Source: Liopterus haemorrhoidalis (Eukaryota > Arthropoda > Insecta > Coleoptera > Dytiscidae). From it: DNA of 64,000 nt. A model generated the notes under the pieces. The model was not told the origin of the DNA, made no database searches, and saw only the letters and a program-made list of their open reading frames with translations. The first letter of the stretch is position 1, and the number at the start of each line of letters is the position of its first letter. The DNA lies in the NCBI GenBank assembly GCA_963971575.1, contig OZ020617.1, positions 25,630,700 through 25,694,699 of the forward strand. Reading direction: 5' to 3'. Made by a program: the position numbers and the translations under genes. This document shows, one piece after another, positions 10,941-23,883 of this stretch.

Positions 10941-13839
10941 ATACATTAATATTGTAGGGTATTTTGTAATCTAATGAAAAAATCCTAAGATGTTGGATTG
11001 TGTCCTGATTTTTTGGATTGTGTCCCGATTTTTTAAAATCGATATCACGAAATTAACTGATCAAGAGTTTTTCACTCTAATTATAACGTACGAACTCAAC
11101 TGGACGGCAAAGAGAAGAATAATATACCGATGATACCGGTCCATCGATTAATGAACATGTGCCTAGAACAACGACATATTGTTTCTTTCAATTTTACTGA
11201 TATTTTATCGGATTTTAACAATATTCTGTAAAAGTAGTGTTTGTTTTACTCGAACTGAATTATTTTTTATAGTGTAAATATCCCCGCTTTAGTAATAGTT
11301 CTGTTTTTGAACTGCACTCTTTCTGCTGAAGAATCTCTTGAAAGCAATCAATTGAATACATAATCATATTTACAAACAAAATATTTACAAATTTGTTTGT
11401 CGACATAAACAAGAGTTCAAAACAGAAATGTGTACAAAGATCTAATAACGGGTATGGGTAATTTACACAGTAATTCCCAGGGCGATCTCACACATGTCCA
11501 TATATTAGAGTATAAAATGATTTAATAGTTACTTCAAACAGTTTCAGTGTATAATTTGCGTGTTCCAATTATAGTAATAGCTTTTCAATGTAGACAGTCA
11601 GTTGTCCATATGAAGCCCAGTGATGTATTAAACACGCCTGCGCACAGCAGCCCCCTTTTGTTAATGCTTTCCGTGGGCTCAGGACGCTGAACGCTCGATT
11701 GACGGGCCACGCGTATTGTAATCACTTGGCGCGAATGGCAATTTGCCGTACTACTAGCGGCGCCACCGGAAAGAGTGGAACTCGCGTGCCGCTCCGGACC
11801 TTTGCTCTATGGAAGCAATTGTCTGTCTGTTATATGGCTTTCATTTCGCCATGTCACTACTGAATCATTTCTGTTTTGTTGCCTCTGGTTGTTGATTGTT
11901 GCTACTTACACTAGTGGAGACTGCTCTTTGGTTTCTATTAATAAAGTGAGCGTTTTCGTTGCGCATCTATCGTTAATTAGATAAATTAATTAGCGTCCGG
12001 ATAAATATGAAGTCTAAATTAATGTTACTGGGGTTAGCGAGTAATTTAATTGAAACTACTAAATTGATCTCTTTAATGTTCTGCACAGTGAGAAATGAAT
12101 TTTATTTTATTTTTCTTAGCCTCCAAGCAATATAACGAAGAGAAATAAGTGAAAAATATTACAATGTTTAATTTATTTATAATTTGACTTTCAACTGAAA
12201 ATGGTGAAGTTTCTTAAAAATATCGTATTTTACTCCATGACAATATTAACATTATAAAAATGGAAAATTTACTTTCTTTTTAGCAGTAGCTTAATAGCTT
12301 CTAAATGTTTTGTCTACATTTTACCAGTTTCATTAAAAAAATATGCAAAAGAGAAACCTATCAAAAACTACCAGCAAAAAAGCTAGGGTCATATAAAATA
12401 TAAAACTATAAAATAGTATTTTTTTTCGGGTGAACCCCCACCCCCCCTTGCTCAGAAGCTATATATTTTTTTCTTATAGTTACTCACAAGCCAAAATTGT
12501 TTCTTGAGGCGAGCTCACGTTCACTTGCAACACAAATGTGTCTTTTAAAAACGTGTTTTTAGTGCTTGCAGAGTTTTGAAGCTTAGAATTCAAGGGATTT
12601 TTGATACAACAAATAGAATGTAAGATATGAAGTATAATAGATCGGTGTTGGTTCGAATTTAAGAACAAGAAACAAACAAAGGAAACATATTTACTTCTAT
12701 ACTTTTGTTGGCTTAAGATTATTTCTAGTATAGATATTTCGGCTATATTCTGTGGTTCTTAACCGCTGTTCCGCGAAATACTGTATTCCAGTGGCTTGTT
12801 ACAAGTGTTCCAGGAAATTATAACTTAGTCGCATTGTATATGTATTTTATAGATTTTGGGATTAGAAGTGTTCCGCTCCTTCGAGAAGCTTATAAACCAT
12901 TGTTCTATGCTGATAATTTGTAACAGATCTTGCAAATCTTCTAAAAGTCACACAGGGCCCATGAATTTCATCGTTTGTAAAACCAAAACTCTCAGTAGGC
13001 TCCTATTTTCCCCAAACTTTACCAATTACACGATTTTATAAACAACATACCTACAACGTTAATTCTCAGCTTTAGCTAAAGGTCGCTAACAACCAATGAC
13101 ACTCTCGCAACGACAAATTTAATGTTATTTTAATGTTATGTTTTTATATAACTTTTTGGTGTAATCTTTAAGAAATCTTGACAGTTAAATCTATCGTTTT
13201 TCTAGTGTAAATTACTCGAAAAAGTATAGGGACATTTAGGAAAGGCGTGACTGAGAAGGTGTGGCAAAGAAGAAGATATCCATCCGAAGACTGATGAATT
13301 ACTTTAAAAATGTCCTCTTGGGATTTTAATAGTTTGGTCGAACTATAAAACACATTAATGGTACAACCTTAAATATTAGAATGATTTACAAGAAAGGTTA
13401 TATTTCTGGAATAAAAGTTAAGTAAAAAACTTAATAATTTTATAATACTACTTATTTCGCTGTCACAAAATAAAACATAACTATAACTAAATAATATCTC
13501 ATTCTTAAAATTATTATTTCATCATTATTATTAAGCTTGTTCCCCATTTATTTAAGAAATTTTGATGTGGCCCACTTCCGAAAAATTTGGAGACCCCTGC
13601 TCTAAATGAACATATGGTGTAAAACCTGGAAGACGTGGTCCTCTTAAAAACTGAAGTATATCTAATTTGCTGAAGGCACTTCAGTTAATTTTTTAGATTA
13701 TCATACATATCAAAACTTCTAAACATCTACACAATGCTGATTTTTTGTGCTCTTTTTAAATTTATGAACCCGGCCATAATCATAAATATCTATATAATTT
13801 TTATACTGATATTTAATTAAAGGTTACACGGATAATCTG
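10941..13839. other. Intergenic; GC-richer island at 11640-11830
   Basis: The island at 11640-11830 contains several CpGs, 'ctagcggcgccacc' and an open frame (11775-11984, +) with no recognisable domain. It could be a promoter or first-exon region of an unseen gene. A hAT-like end 'ggagacccctg' occurs near 13590, without a found partner. The remainder is AT-rich. Confidence 0.35.
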
Positions 13840-14060
13840 AACAATATGTTTTTAGGGATTCATATCCTCCCCCCTCTCTGTCTGTCTGTTTGTATGCCTC
13901 TACTGTTGAAATTGTACATCCTGTAATCCAGAATAATTGATCTAAAAATCTGATACAATTCTAAGTAATGAATTGAGTGAGGTCATTGCAAGTGAAGCGG
14001 AATGAGTGCAGTAAAAATGATTATATTTCAGGTTCGTTTGATATTTTTTCGCTTTTATTG
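13840..14060 (+). repeat. Repeat family A, short diverged copy
   Basis: Shares in order the CTGT run ('ctctgtctgtctgttt'), 'ttgaaattgtacatcctgta', 'ctaaaaatctgatacaattc' and 'taagtaatg' with the fuller copy at 2873. It is heavily diverged and internally deleted. Confidence 0.6.
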
Positions 14061-14431
14061 CACTTATTCCACCTCACCTACTAAAGTGTTTGTTTAAATT
14101 ATTTGACCATATTTTTATATTTCTTTATTAAACATAACACATCCAATATTATACAAAACTGTTATTTAATTAATTAATACATTCCAAGCCAGACCTGATA
14201 AGTAGATAACAGGTATCCGAACTTACCGGCATAGCAATGGCGTAGTTATAATTTAGAACATACAATGTTCTCACTCTGGTGATGCATTAAGATGCCAATC
14301 GGAGTAATTCAAAAATATTTGCTGAGATTATATTTTCGAATGTTTACGGAGTTTATGTATTATTGAAAAAAAAATAGTTTTTAACTTTTCTCTAGTCTAG
14401 TGTATTAAATGAAAGCTTTTACCATAAAGAT

Positions 14432-14719
14432 CAGGCATGGCCAAGCCCGTGAGATAAATCCGGCCTGCGAGGTGCATTTATGTGGCCTGCATAGTCGTAA
14501 GGTTTTATTTTGTTGTTAGATTTTTTGGATTTCTAATTCCCCTTAATTTATTGGAATGTCATTTTTTTTTTGTTTTTTTTTTTTTATTCTTGTTCGCGAC
14601 GATTTCTGTCGGTCAGAATGTGGCTCCCGATATTAAATTTTAGTTAAGTGGTTAAGAAATTATTTGGGACCCCCAAAAAATACTTGCATCCAGGCCCTTT
14701 TATGGAGAAGGTCGACCCT
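14432..14719. mobile_element. Possible non-autonomous hAT element
   Basis: Begins 'caggcatggccaagcc' and ends 'aaggtcgaccctg', terminal sequences resembling the CAGG..CCTG ends of many hAT MITEs. The 8 bp flanks (ataaagat and attaaagc) are only partly alike, so a target duplication is not convincing. A T-rich tract sits at 14565-14586. Confidence 0.3.
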
Positions 14720-17700
14720 GATTAAAGCAAAAATTGCTCTCCCAGACATTTAACATTTTGTTGGTCGCCATTACTTACTACATGGAAAGTACTTAAAGAT
14801 ACTTGCGATAAATGTTCAGCAAAAAATTTAAATTTCACATCAGTTTTTTTCATTAAAACAACATATTTCATTCCGGGGATTCTACATCCACAGCAAAATA
14901 GTGGCATCACTCCTAGAACTGGGAAACTTGGAAGCAAAATTTGAATTCGAGATTATATTAACCTTTACCTCGTAATTTTTCATTGGTGCTGCGTGCATAT
15001 TATGCCTGGTGAGCGTAACTGTAAAATACATATTTACTGAAACACTATTGTGAAATTGCCAAAAGAAACGCTATAAAATACCTATTTAAGTTTATAGCGT
15101 GAAAAGTTGATTTAAATCTTAAAACCGCAATATGCAAATTTCACATTTCTTAAATATTTACGCATACTCGTATTTTCGTTTACGTGTCTGAAACATTTTT
15201 AGTTTATTTTAGGGCGTCTGTTGGTGCAGCTCAGCGTGAATATTTTGCTTAGGGTGGCCACACTGTTATAACGATGACTCATCCTCAACCCTCGATAATA
15301 TTGGTTTCATTACAGGCCAGTTTCTTTCCAATATAGCGCAGTATTAAGTAATTTCTTATGAGTTAGGTTCGATTGAGTACACAGGCAAATTGAGAAAATA
15401 AACTATTATTCGATGAGAGAGGAAAACATTTAATTTAATCCTCAAGATCATGTTACTAAGATAGAATGAAAAAAATGTTTGAAACTGCGTTTTATGAATG
15501 TTTGTAATATTAAATATTCAAATAATATTGGAATTTTTTGTTGTTTCATAATACTGATTGCATTTTCAGTTATAAATTTTAGAAATACAAGAATTCGTAT
15601 TTTCTTAAAACATAAGGTTGCCCTGTAAATCACATACTACGGCGCCTTTCTGTTAATCGGAGATGGATAATTCTCTGTTTCTAGACTCTATTTAGTTTCT
15701 ATTTTTCTTATTATAAACTGCATTGAACTTAAAACTATAATTTTTTAATTCTAAACAATTTTTTTCTACTATCGTTTAATAAGCTGGGTTTCACGTATTG
15801 TTTCATGTATTGTCGTGTGTGAAGTACAAAATATTTTTATATTATTATTTGTTTTTTTAACGTTGCTAGGATAGCGTGCAATTAAGTCTATTTCAGAGTG
15901 CAATAAAGACTATACTGTACACTAACATGCAGTGCATTACTATTGATCACTTGGATTCTTGTAATTTTTTTGTAAGGGAACCAAAAATATTATTGGGAAG
16001 GGGTGCTAATGAAGGAATGCCACTGCTAACATGACAATCTTTAAAAAAAAAACGCCATGAAAAACTCAGGTACTAATACGTTTAATCTTACTTTTTTAAA
16101 GTAGAAAATAACAATATTATTACTTTATATTATTATAATTATTAAAAAATGTAAAGTGCACCTCGCACGTGAAAAAACACGTTTTTAAGGAACTCGTTTG
16201 TCTTGTAATTGATCGAGAAAATTGTTTAGCTTCTGAGCCCATCTTATAAAAACTTCTAGTTGCGCGCCTTCCGTGAATCAGTTATTAGTCTTCAATAATC
16301 TGCTTTGTGCTGCACTTTCAGCGATTTTAATTCTAATGTTTTTCCGTTTATTTGAACTTACTCAGATAGAAATAATCCCACAGGTTCATTTCTAGCACGT
16401 AAAATTAAATTAATAAAATTTAGTGGTATTCACTAAATAATTCAACACGCAAATTTTGTACTAATTTGGAGCAAATATTCATCTATATATTTTTATTTAA
16501 AATAAGATATTCGTATTCCTGTAATTTATAGTATATGCTGATCATTTTTGTAAGGACAAACCAGATCTAGTTATTTTGGTTACTTTTATAGGGTATTACT
16601 GACTTTAAATGTTATTTAAAAAAATTTATTGTGCTGTTTATCAGACTTCGGATTTGTTGGTTATGATCATTATAATTAAGATATAATTTTTTTTATGACA
16701 TATGTTAAATTGACATTTTTTACCATTTTTTACTACCAATATGGCATACAATTTCAAAAGTGTAAACTACTGAAATCAAAATTTCCTCTTAGTTTGTTTT
16801 TACAAAAGTGAGCAGCATATATGAATATAATGCACTATTAAAATATTTATTATATAAAAAAGGTTACATTTCAACACTGGACTGGCTTGTCACATGTCAT
16901 TTATCGGAGGACAGGCGTCGAGCATATTGTTCCCCTTCTACTCAGCATGGACGACCACCGCACGCCTACGCTCCCGCTCCATTACTCTCAAACGTTACGC
17001 AAAGATAAACACAGGGCTTTTATATATATAATTTTAATTAAGGTCTCCACCCGTGACACCATAAATAGTTATCCAATTAATAAAAATGTATAAATAAATA
17101 ATGTCTCCTTATTTTAAACAATTTTTGTTATATACATTTATGTTATAAAATCCATAATAAGTAAGATTTTTAAAATTTATTAGTTGGGGTCCCCACAAAT
17201 CGCACATTAAAATGAATATTTTGAAATGGCCTATAGCCTATGTTCGAATCCTGGTTTTGTAATGTTATCATACCAAATTTCGAAAAATATGTCTAGCTGT
17301 TCTCGTGAATCTTGAACAAAGAGACAGTAGTAGACAACAAGATTTTTTAGTGGATACAGGGTTCGATTTGGAAATTTTAGCGGACAGAAACGTTTTTCGC
17401 CACTTCAAAATTATTGTGCGACTAAACAATGCAACAACATTTTTAATAATTTCATGAACCGACAATATTTTCCATAGTTTCAGTAACCGGAACGCCGTTC
17501 CGGTTGCTGCTGTACAATTTGAGCCCTTAGTGGATATCATCGAATCACTGCAGAAAAAAAATATAGTCCCCATTTATTTAGTTTATTAGATAATTGACGT
17601 AATTTTAATTAAATAAAAAGTGAAAATATAATTATTTTACTTCACACACACTTGTCACGATTTTTTTCAATTTACTAAGTTGTTACCTACTAAGTTGACG

Positions 17701-18340
17701 ATTCTGCTATGGATTATTGAAACATGATACAAGTGCATCACGTACAGTATATAAAGTTATACCAACCACAACTTACGCCTAATCTTTCCAATTCCCAAAA
17801 GTATCATCTCAACTAATAAAGTATCCCCTCTAATATTCTGGACTATAACAACCACTATTTGACAGCTATCGTTATTTTCAAACATTCTCAGGCTTCATAC
17901 GCCTCATGGTCCGGCAATAAATTTACGCGCGTGCTCTGTCCACCATTATGACAGATTAGTACATCATCAATCATCACAGCCCTCTGTTCTGCACTGGCCG
18001 TATCGTAGCGGAGGTAACGTGATAACTGCAATACCGACATGGTAGAAGATAGCACGATGGAACTTCCTCGTGCTTGCTACTATCAGCATTACTTCAATTT
18101 AATAATGACCCTGCTCGTCGCTGCGTCATAGGGATAAAATTAACAGAATGGAAAGCTCAGGCATAGGCGTTCGTTAATATGGGGACTCGATTGTTAATAA
18201 CGTACAAATATCACTTTTTAATTTTCAGATTTTATTATGTATGAACAGTCTTTAATTCAAGTTTCGTGTCCCAGTAAGAAATTTGTTTCCCACGTTATCC
18301 GAAATTTGAACAAAAGTATTTTAGTGAAAACTTGCTAATA
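14720..18340. other. Intergenic, no supported gene
   Basis: AT-rich, with short open frames whose composition follows base bias. The frame at 17268-17573 (-, 101 codons) is the longest here but shows no domain. A GC-richer region begins near 17900 and runs to 18150, without recognisable content. Confidence 0.4.
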
Positions 18341-18346
18341 AGATGT

Positions 18347-18378
18347 GAATAATAGTAATAATAATAATAATAATAATA
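18347..18378. repeat. (AAT)n microsatellite
   Basis: About ten AAT repeats, 'aataataataa..', with one interruption (agt) near the left end. Confidence 0.9.
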
Positions 18379-18547
18379 GATTAATGCTTCATCTGCAGAA
18401 TATTGTCACAATTATGATATAATTGTCCCAATTCCTTGAGCGGCCTTTAGGCAGTGTAGGTCACGGTTGCTGACGTACGGTTTTGGGAATTAAAGAATGT
18501 TGCGTGTTTGTCAACATAAGTTTTCAACTACATTATAATGTGTTGAT

Positions 18548-18616
18548 AAACATTATTCATTTGTGCTGACTATGGTCTTTAATTGCTGCCAACAATTACA
18601 CAAATGAATAATGTTT
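18548..18616. repeat. Perfect 18 bp inverted repeat (stem-loop)
   Basis: Arms 18548-18565 ('aaacattattcatttgtg') and 18599-18616 are exact reverse complements separated by 33 nt. It lies just upstream of the LTR-like segment. It may be a small transposon with only its ends conserved, or a transcript hairpin. Confidence 0.75.
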
Positions 18617-18619
18617 CCA

Positions 18620-19040
18620 AAACAATTGAGGTAGGACCTGACGTCATAGTGTCCTGGTTAACAGTTATAAAGTGGTCTTAGGGAATAGAGTCGTTAGTCA
18701 GTCATTCAGGGTTAGTCTTTCTTGGTTGTCAAGCAGTAGTCATTCTTGTGAGCACGTTGCCCAAGGACCAGCCCAGCTGTTGAAGTCGCCAACACGAGAT
18801 GTGAGAGTCGTCTACAGGGCTTCTCCACGTGTTCGCCTCGTGCGGATATATGGGGTGGATCGACCGATCCTGGAGAAGCCGGGGCAAGAACGGGACGTAC
18901 ATCAGCTTCTAACGGACAACACCAGCAGTCATTCTGACTTCTGGTGTAAATTAATAACTGTATTCTGATGTAAATTAATATTATATAATAAATTTTGTAG
19001 AAAAGATTCCGTTCTTGAATCCACCCCGTGATAATATAAA
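18620..19040 (+). repeat. LTR-like segment 2
   Basis: The arrangement resembles an insect Gypsy-type LTR: 'tataaagtggtctta', then an initiator-like 'gtcagtcattcaggg' about 30 bp downstream, a GC-richer R/U5-like body, and late poly(A)-like 'ataataaattttgtag'. It contains a 98-codon open frame on + and a 118-codon one on -, neither resembling a known protein. Ends are not defined and no internal retroelement genes are present, so this is tentative. Confidence 0.35.
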
Positions 19041-19351
19041 AAGCAGTGTTTTTCGTATTGCCGCGCATTATGCCGGTACTCGATCTGATGTAGCCTCAGT
19101 GACTGCAGATCTCTTGTTTGGGATAAAAACGCATATAATAAATCGCGTATATTGTATATTGTATATTGTATGACACTGCCCAGAGAAGAAGAATAAGTTA
19201 AATATGAGACAGCCAGTAAGTTACAATGCTATTTATTATTAATACGAAAATACAAATGCAATGAATTCGGAAGATGTCAGTAGTAGTGTTAGAGTAAGAA
19301 CAAAATATGTAAACATCCGAGTACCAAACAAGTGAAGGGTGTAAATATATT

Positions 19352-19670
19352 GTTATGCCTCGGCACTGACTGGGCGGATTGCCTTGCAGTAAAAAAGTCC
19401 TAGCTTGTTCTGGAAGCGGTACAGTCAGTTATATAAGTGTTCCGTCAGGCGCAATAGTTAGTTGATTTGAGTCAGTTATTTAGCGATAGTGCCTGCACGG
19501 AAATACTGAGTTGAAGCCAAGTGCAGTTTTGCTGTGATAAAAGTGTATTGACTATTCGCGTGTTATTATTATAAAATAATTAGTGTCTAGTCCTATATTT
19601 AGATATTTTAATAAATATGTAAAATCGCTACTATATATTTGCCTTGTGTTTTATTGTTTCCTCGTAATAT
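19352..19670 (+). repeat. LTR-like segment 3
   Basis: Starts 'tgttatgcctcggcactg', has 'ttatataagtgttccgtc' as a TATA-like box, an initiator-like 'gagtcagttattt', and late in the segment 'gtgtctagtcctatattt' followed by 'taataaatatg' as a poly(A)-like signal. The 'gtgtctagtcc' phrase is shared with the segment at 10666-10940, which supports a common LTR family. The 3' boundary is uncertain. Confidence 0.45.
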
Positions 19671-22600
19671 TAGTCTAATTATTTTGATTATTTTATTTAA
19701 CAAAACACATACTTCGGTGAATTTAAAAAAAAAATACTTGTTGAACACATTTAAAACTGGAACTGCGCGGGCTTCAATTTTCAACGTTCACGGTCATCTC
19801 GTGATCATAAGCTAAACCGAGACTCGGCTTTAAATAAAATTAAACGACAATCATTGACAGTCCGGTGAACGTGATTTTGGGCAAAATTAAAGTGTGCAAG
19901 TCGATGAGTTGAGAGCAGTTCCGGAAGCTAACCTCCTGGATTGCAGTTCGGCTTCGTTTAGATCCGAAATTGTTCTTCTCGAAATTGTACACTTCTCGAA
20001 CTTCAAGCTAATCAAGTGATGGAACTTACTGTTTTGCGCCAACCTCGGACTACCGTGAATACAATAAATCGATCGTCCCGCTCGGTAATTATTAGATTAC
20101 GGCCCGATCAAATACTTTTTATAAACTATCCCGTTCAATGATACTTTTTAATAGCGTGATTCTCTTGACTACTCACCAAATTTAAGATAGCGGCAATATT
20201 GCGTACACTTCGTCCAGCTCCACTTAAAACAATGATTTTAACCACGTCTTTTTTAGCCAATTTTTTTTTTTGTATTAAATTATGCATAAGAGTATTAAAT
20301 TAATTTATACTGATGGTACAATTGTTTTAATCTCACCATAACAATATCTAATTACTCTTTGAATAGAATAAGCAAGTCACAGATATCGTGATTTGAAACA
20401 TTACAGATTTATTTTTCAAATCATTCACAAGGCGGGTTTTATGTAAGGGTAAATAGCCAATGCCTCCAAAAAATATATATTTTTTAAATTTTATTTAAAA
20501 GAGTTAAGATTCTTATTTAATTTATAATTTAAATGTTTTTTTATTGTGCTCCACGCTACAGATAGCTCAAAAGAATGAATGCGAAACTGTTTAAATCAAA
20601 ATGGAAGACACTTTGAATACTTGTAAATAAAAATACTTTACTTTCAAGTTGTTATAGAGAACACAATTTCTCGTAATCCATAAATGATATTAAAAAAATG
20701 TTTTGTAAAAGATGTTTCTTTTCAAAAGCTTTATCCAAAGATACCGAACACGACATACCTTCTCATTTGAAAGTTGTGCTTGATATCCAGTACTTCCGGT
20801 TAGCTCCGGAAAATTTCAGTACTACCATAAGTTTTTTTACGTAAACTTTGGTCTTTATTTTTTTTCCCCCCAACTTGTTCACACATCGCATTTTCGAGAA
20901 ATATCGTGTTCCCTCTTTTTTGGTACACCCTGTATTTTGTAATCTAAAAACAACTAACTTTATAAATCATCATATCAGTAAAAAGGTTCCATCAAAATTA
21001 GCTGTCCACGTGTACTGTATTTTTAAATTAAACTCTTGAGAATTTTAAATCAAAATGTAACATGATAAAATAAAACTAAAAATAAATATATTTTGAAGAG
21101 CTATTAGGTTACTTGTAATATTTAATATTTTATAAAATTTTAATTCACGAGTTGCTTCTGTCAGAGTGTAAGCTTCGTTGCCGTGTGTTGAAGCAGGATA
21201 AAAATATTAGATGGGAAATGTCATATGATGCCAGTGTATACAGAGAAGCTTTCAGAGTGCTTGTTGCTACGACCAAAGCGATGTGTTGAGTTTCAAGAGA
21301 TTTTGACTTCGTTAATTTTTATTTTAACTTTTTAATGCGGTACCACTTTCACGTTGCGTGTTACATGGTTCGGAGAGAAAAATAAAAGGATCGACGTTTG
21401 GTAAAAGGATATTACTGTTCCACAAAACGAAGCTTTGAAAAAAATATGGATATATATTTAGTAACATTATGTAGTGTCAAATAACACTTATTGTAAAAAA
21501 TTCTGTGGATATTTTCCTAAAATATTGACATCATTTTTTGTTGCAATAGATTGAAACAAATTAAGTAAAATTAAAATGTAAGTTGGTTAAGTGAAAACAA
21601 AGAAACACAACAGGAGGTAATCGTTTTATATTCCGGAAAAAAATCTTTGGAAAGTAATTAATCAAAGCTACTTCAATAAATGTTGGTGAAACAATAGTTT
21701 TTGTGTACCATGGCCAAAAAAATCTTTTAGGCAAAGGTGCACATTATATTTTTTGGGCGGCCAAAAGTAATTTTTATTAGAAAAATTAAATTTATTTATT
21801 TACATTGGGTAATTTATGGTTATTGAATTATTACAATTATAAATGTTTCACTGTCCGTTGTTTCTGTGTAACCATGGAGATCTTAAAAAATGACACTTAG
21901 ATGGCACTAGCATCCAGCGGGCAAAAAAATAATCGAATCGGCCTAGACCGAAAAAGGTATACTTTTTGGCTAGTACTAGATGATAAAAGAGAACTGTTTT
22001 TGATATGGTCGCCCAAAAAGGTATATTAGACAAAGAACATAGACAGGCGTTTTAGATTTGGAAATTTCGACTAACAATTTATTGAAAATATTCAAATTAA
22101 GCAAATAGACCAATTAATATATTTTAACGATTGGTTTGTTCACTTTTGTTTTCTTTATTTTTTTATTTTATTTTTTCTTATTTATTTGTAAGTGTGTTGT
22201 ATCCGAAAATGGTTATCTTCTTGGCGATAGCAGGCGAGAGTCCGCATAGATCAGATAAATGTCAAGATTGTACCGAGGTGTTCATTAGCTAGCTGGCAGT
22301 GTCATTGTGTGGTTGCGTTTCGCATAATGTAGATAATTAATTCAGTTTGATTTTTTAGTTTAGTGGTTGTTTCCTTGAGATAATGTGAATACTATGTGTA
22401 TTTTATTTATTGCTGAACACAGCAGCCATCTACTATGTTGGCGGATTTTGCGCCGATTCTGTGGGTTAATCTAGTTGGTCGTCTGCTTCTTTGCGTCATG
22501 GCAATGCATAAGTTGCAATAGGTTGTTACTGCAACACCGAGGTAGGTGGGCGTTTGTTGTCGGGCAATCTGGATGGGCGTCCGCTCCTGAGATTCATGGC

Positions 22601-23552
22601 AATAGCTTAAGATTTTACCAGTTAGGGATTGGAGTGGCTCAGCTAGATTGCGTGAATACCAGAAGACGAGAGCGTGTGGCAATTTGTGACGGCAGGACGT
22701 GGTGGTTTGTACTACCGGATTTATTTCACTTTCAGATCACCTGGCACCCTAAAACTATATTTTATTCGTCCATCTAAATCACACGACCTTATCCACTGGA
22801 CGCTAGTTTCATGCACTAGCGGGTCACGATTGTGAAGCAGTACCAACGTACATATTTAATGTAAAATACGATGCGTAATTTGAAACCAGTAACAGTAAAA
22901 ATTAAAGATTCCACGCTCGGGTTCTATTCTTTAATGTACAAGTAATTTTTTTTTCTTTAATACAGTTACTAAAACTTCTATATCATATCAAAACTTATCT
23001 AACTTTAAACATCTCTATCCATAAATTTGCAAATATTATCTTCAAAACTTTCAAATCATTATATTTCATTGTCACGTGATTCGATAAAGAACTCTCTGCT
23101 TTCCTCACTTAACTTCAAACTCTGCAACATTCTACAAATTTGCTTTTGAAACTTCAGATTGGAAATTTTTTGCACTTTTGCCAAACTATTGTAATAAAAA
23201 TTCTCTTGTAAGAAAGTCTGTCATATATTGCTTGTCGAACTTCGTGCTAAGCAAATACTACTCTAACTAAAAGAAAACTAAGGTATTTCTATCCTAAAAT
23301 ATTACATTTGGATTGTTTTCCTAAATACAATGATTTATGTTTTGTGACAAAAATATGTAAATCCTTAAACCTGTCTGCCTTCGCAAGGCTCCTTGTTTAC
23401 ATATTGACTGAAATGATTGTCTTCTGGGTTCAGTGATTTTCATGGATCACACAAATGCTAGACATCTTGATGAGTGTTTCTTTTGAAGTGTTGCGGACTT
23501 CTATGCGGAATTGGTCTGAATTCCGACGACCGTACGCTTACTCGCGGCTCTT
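19671..23552. other. Intergenic with scattered short repeats, no supported gene
   Basis: Around 20860-20945 there is a phrase ending 'ggtacaccctgtattttgt' that looks like the end of a dispersed element. At 21740-22030 the motifs 'ttttgggcggccaaaa' and 'ggtcgcccaaaaaggta' form an imperfect inverted pair, suggesting a small non-autonomous element. A GC-richer block at 22400-22860 carries open frames on both strands (22407-22682 - and 22475-22777 +) without recognisable domains. Confidence 0.35.
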
Positions 23553-23711
23553 TTAGCCTCATTTATAATGGATACCTAGTACAGGCATAACATGAGAATC
23601 CCACGACTGTCTTTGTTCTGTATAGTAGAATCATATGTTCAGAACAGTGACACCCTTTTGTACTCAACTCTATGAACGTGCTATACTTGCACTATTACAA
23701 ATGAGGCTTAA
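23553..23711. mobile_element. MITE copy 3 (same family as 7.2 kb)
   Basis: Begins 'ttagcctcatttataatg' and ends 'attacaaatgaggctta', inverted repeats matching the MITE pair at 7160-7467. The interior keeps 'tttgttctgtatagtag', the inverse of the 'taataaacagaacaaa' segment, so this pair lies in the opposite orientation. Confidence 0.65.
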
Positions 23712-23883
23712 GCCCCATGCCTCGGCTAAGATACATACATAGCACAAGCATAATATAAGAATCACAGGATTCCTTTTGTTCTGTTTATTAGAAAAGGATG
23801 CTTAGAACAATGATATTCCTTTATTCCAGCTTTATGCATATGCCATGTATTAAGTTATGGAACTATTAAAAACGAGGCTTAAA
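23711..23883. mobile_element. MITE copy 4, tandem to copy 3
   Basis: Follows copy 3 directly, shares 'tttgttctgtttattagaa' and ends 'ctattaaaaacgaggctt'. Its left terminus ('taagccccatgcctcggc') is the most diverged of the four. It repeats the tandem-pair arrangement seen at 7.2 kb. Confidence 0.6.

Noticed and set aside
12751..13600. hAT element from 'ctgtggttcttaaccgctg' to 'ggagacccctgctc'
   Set aside because: The two ends do not match each other as inverted repeats and no 8 bp duplication was found; they probably belong to different elements.
18672..19068. 98- and 118-codon overlapping open frames
   Set aside because: They lie in a GC-richer LTR-like segment, overlap on opposite strands, and show no conserved motif.
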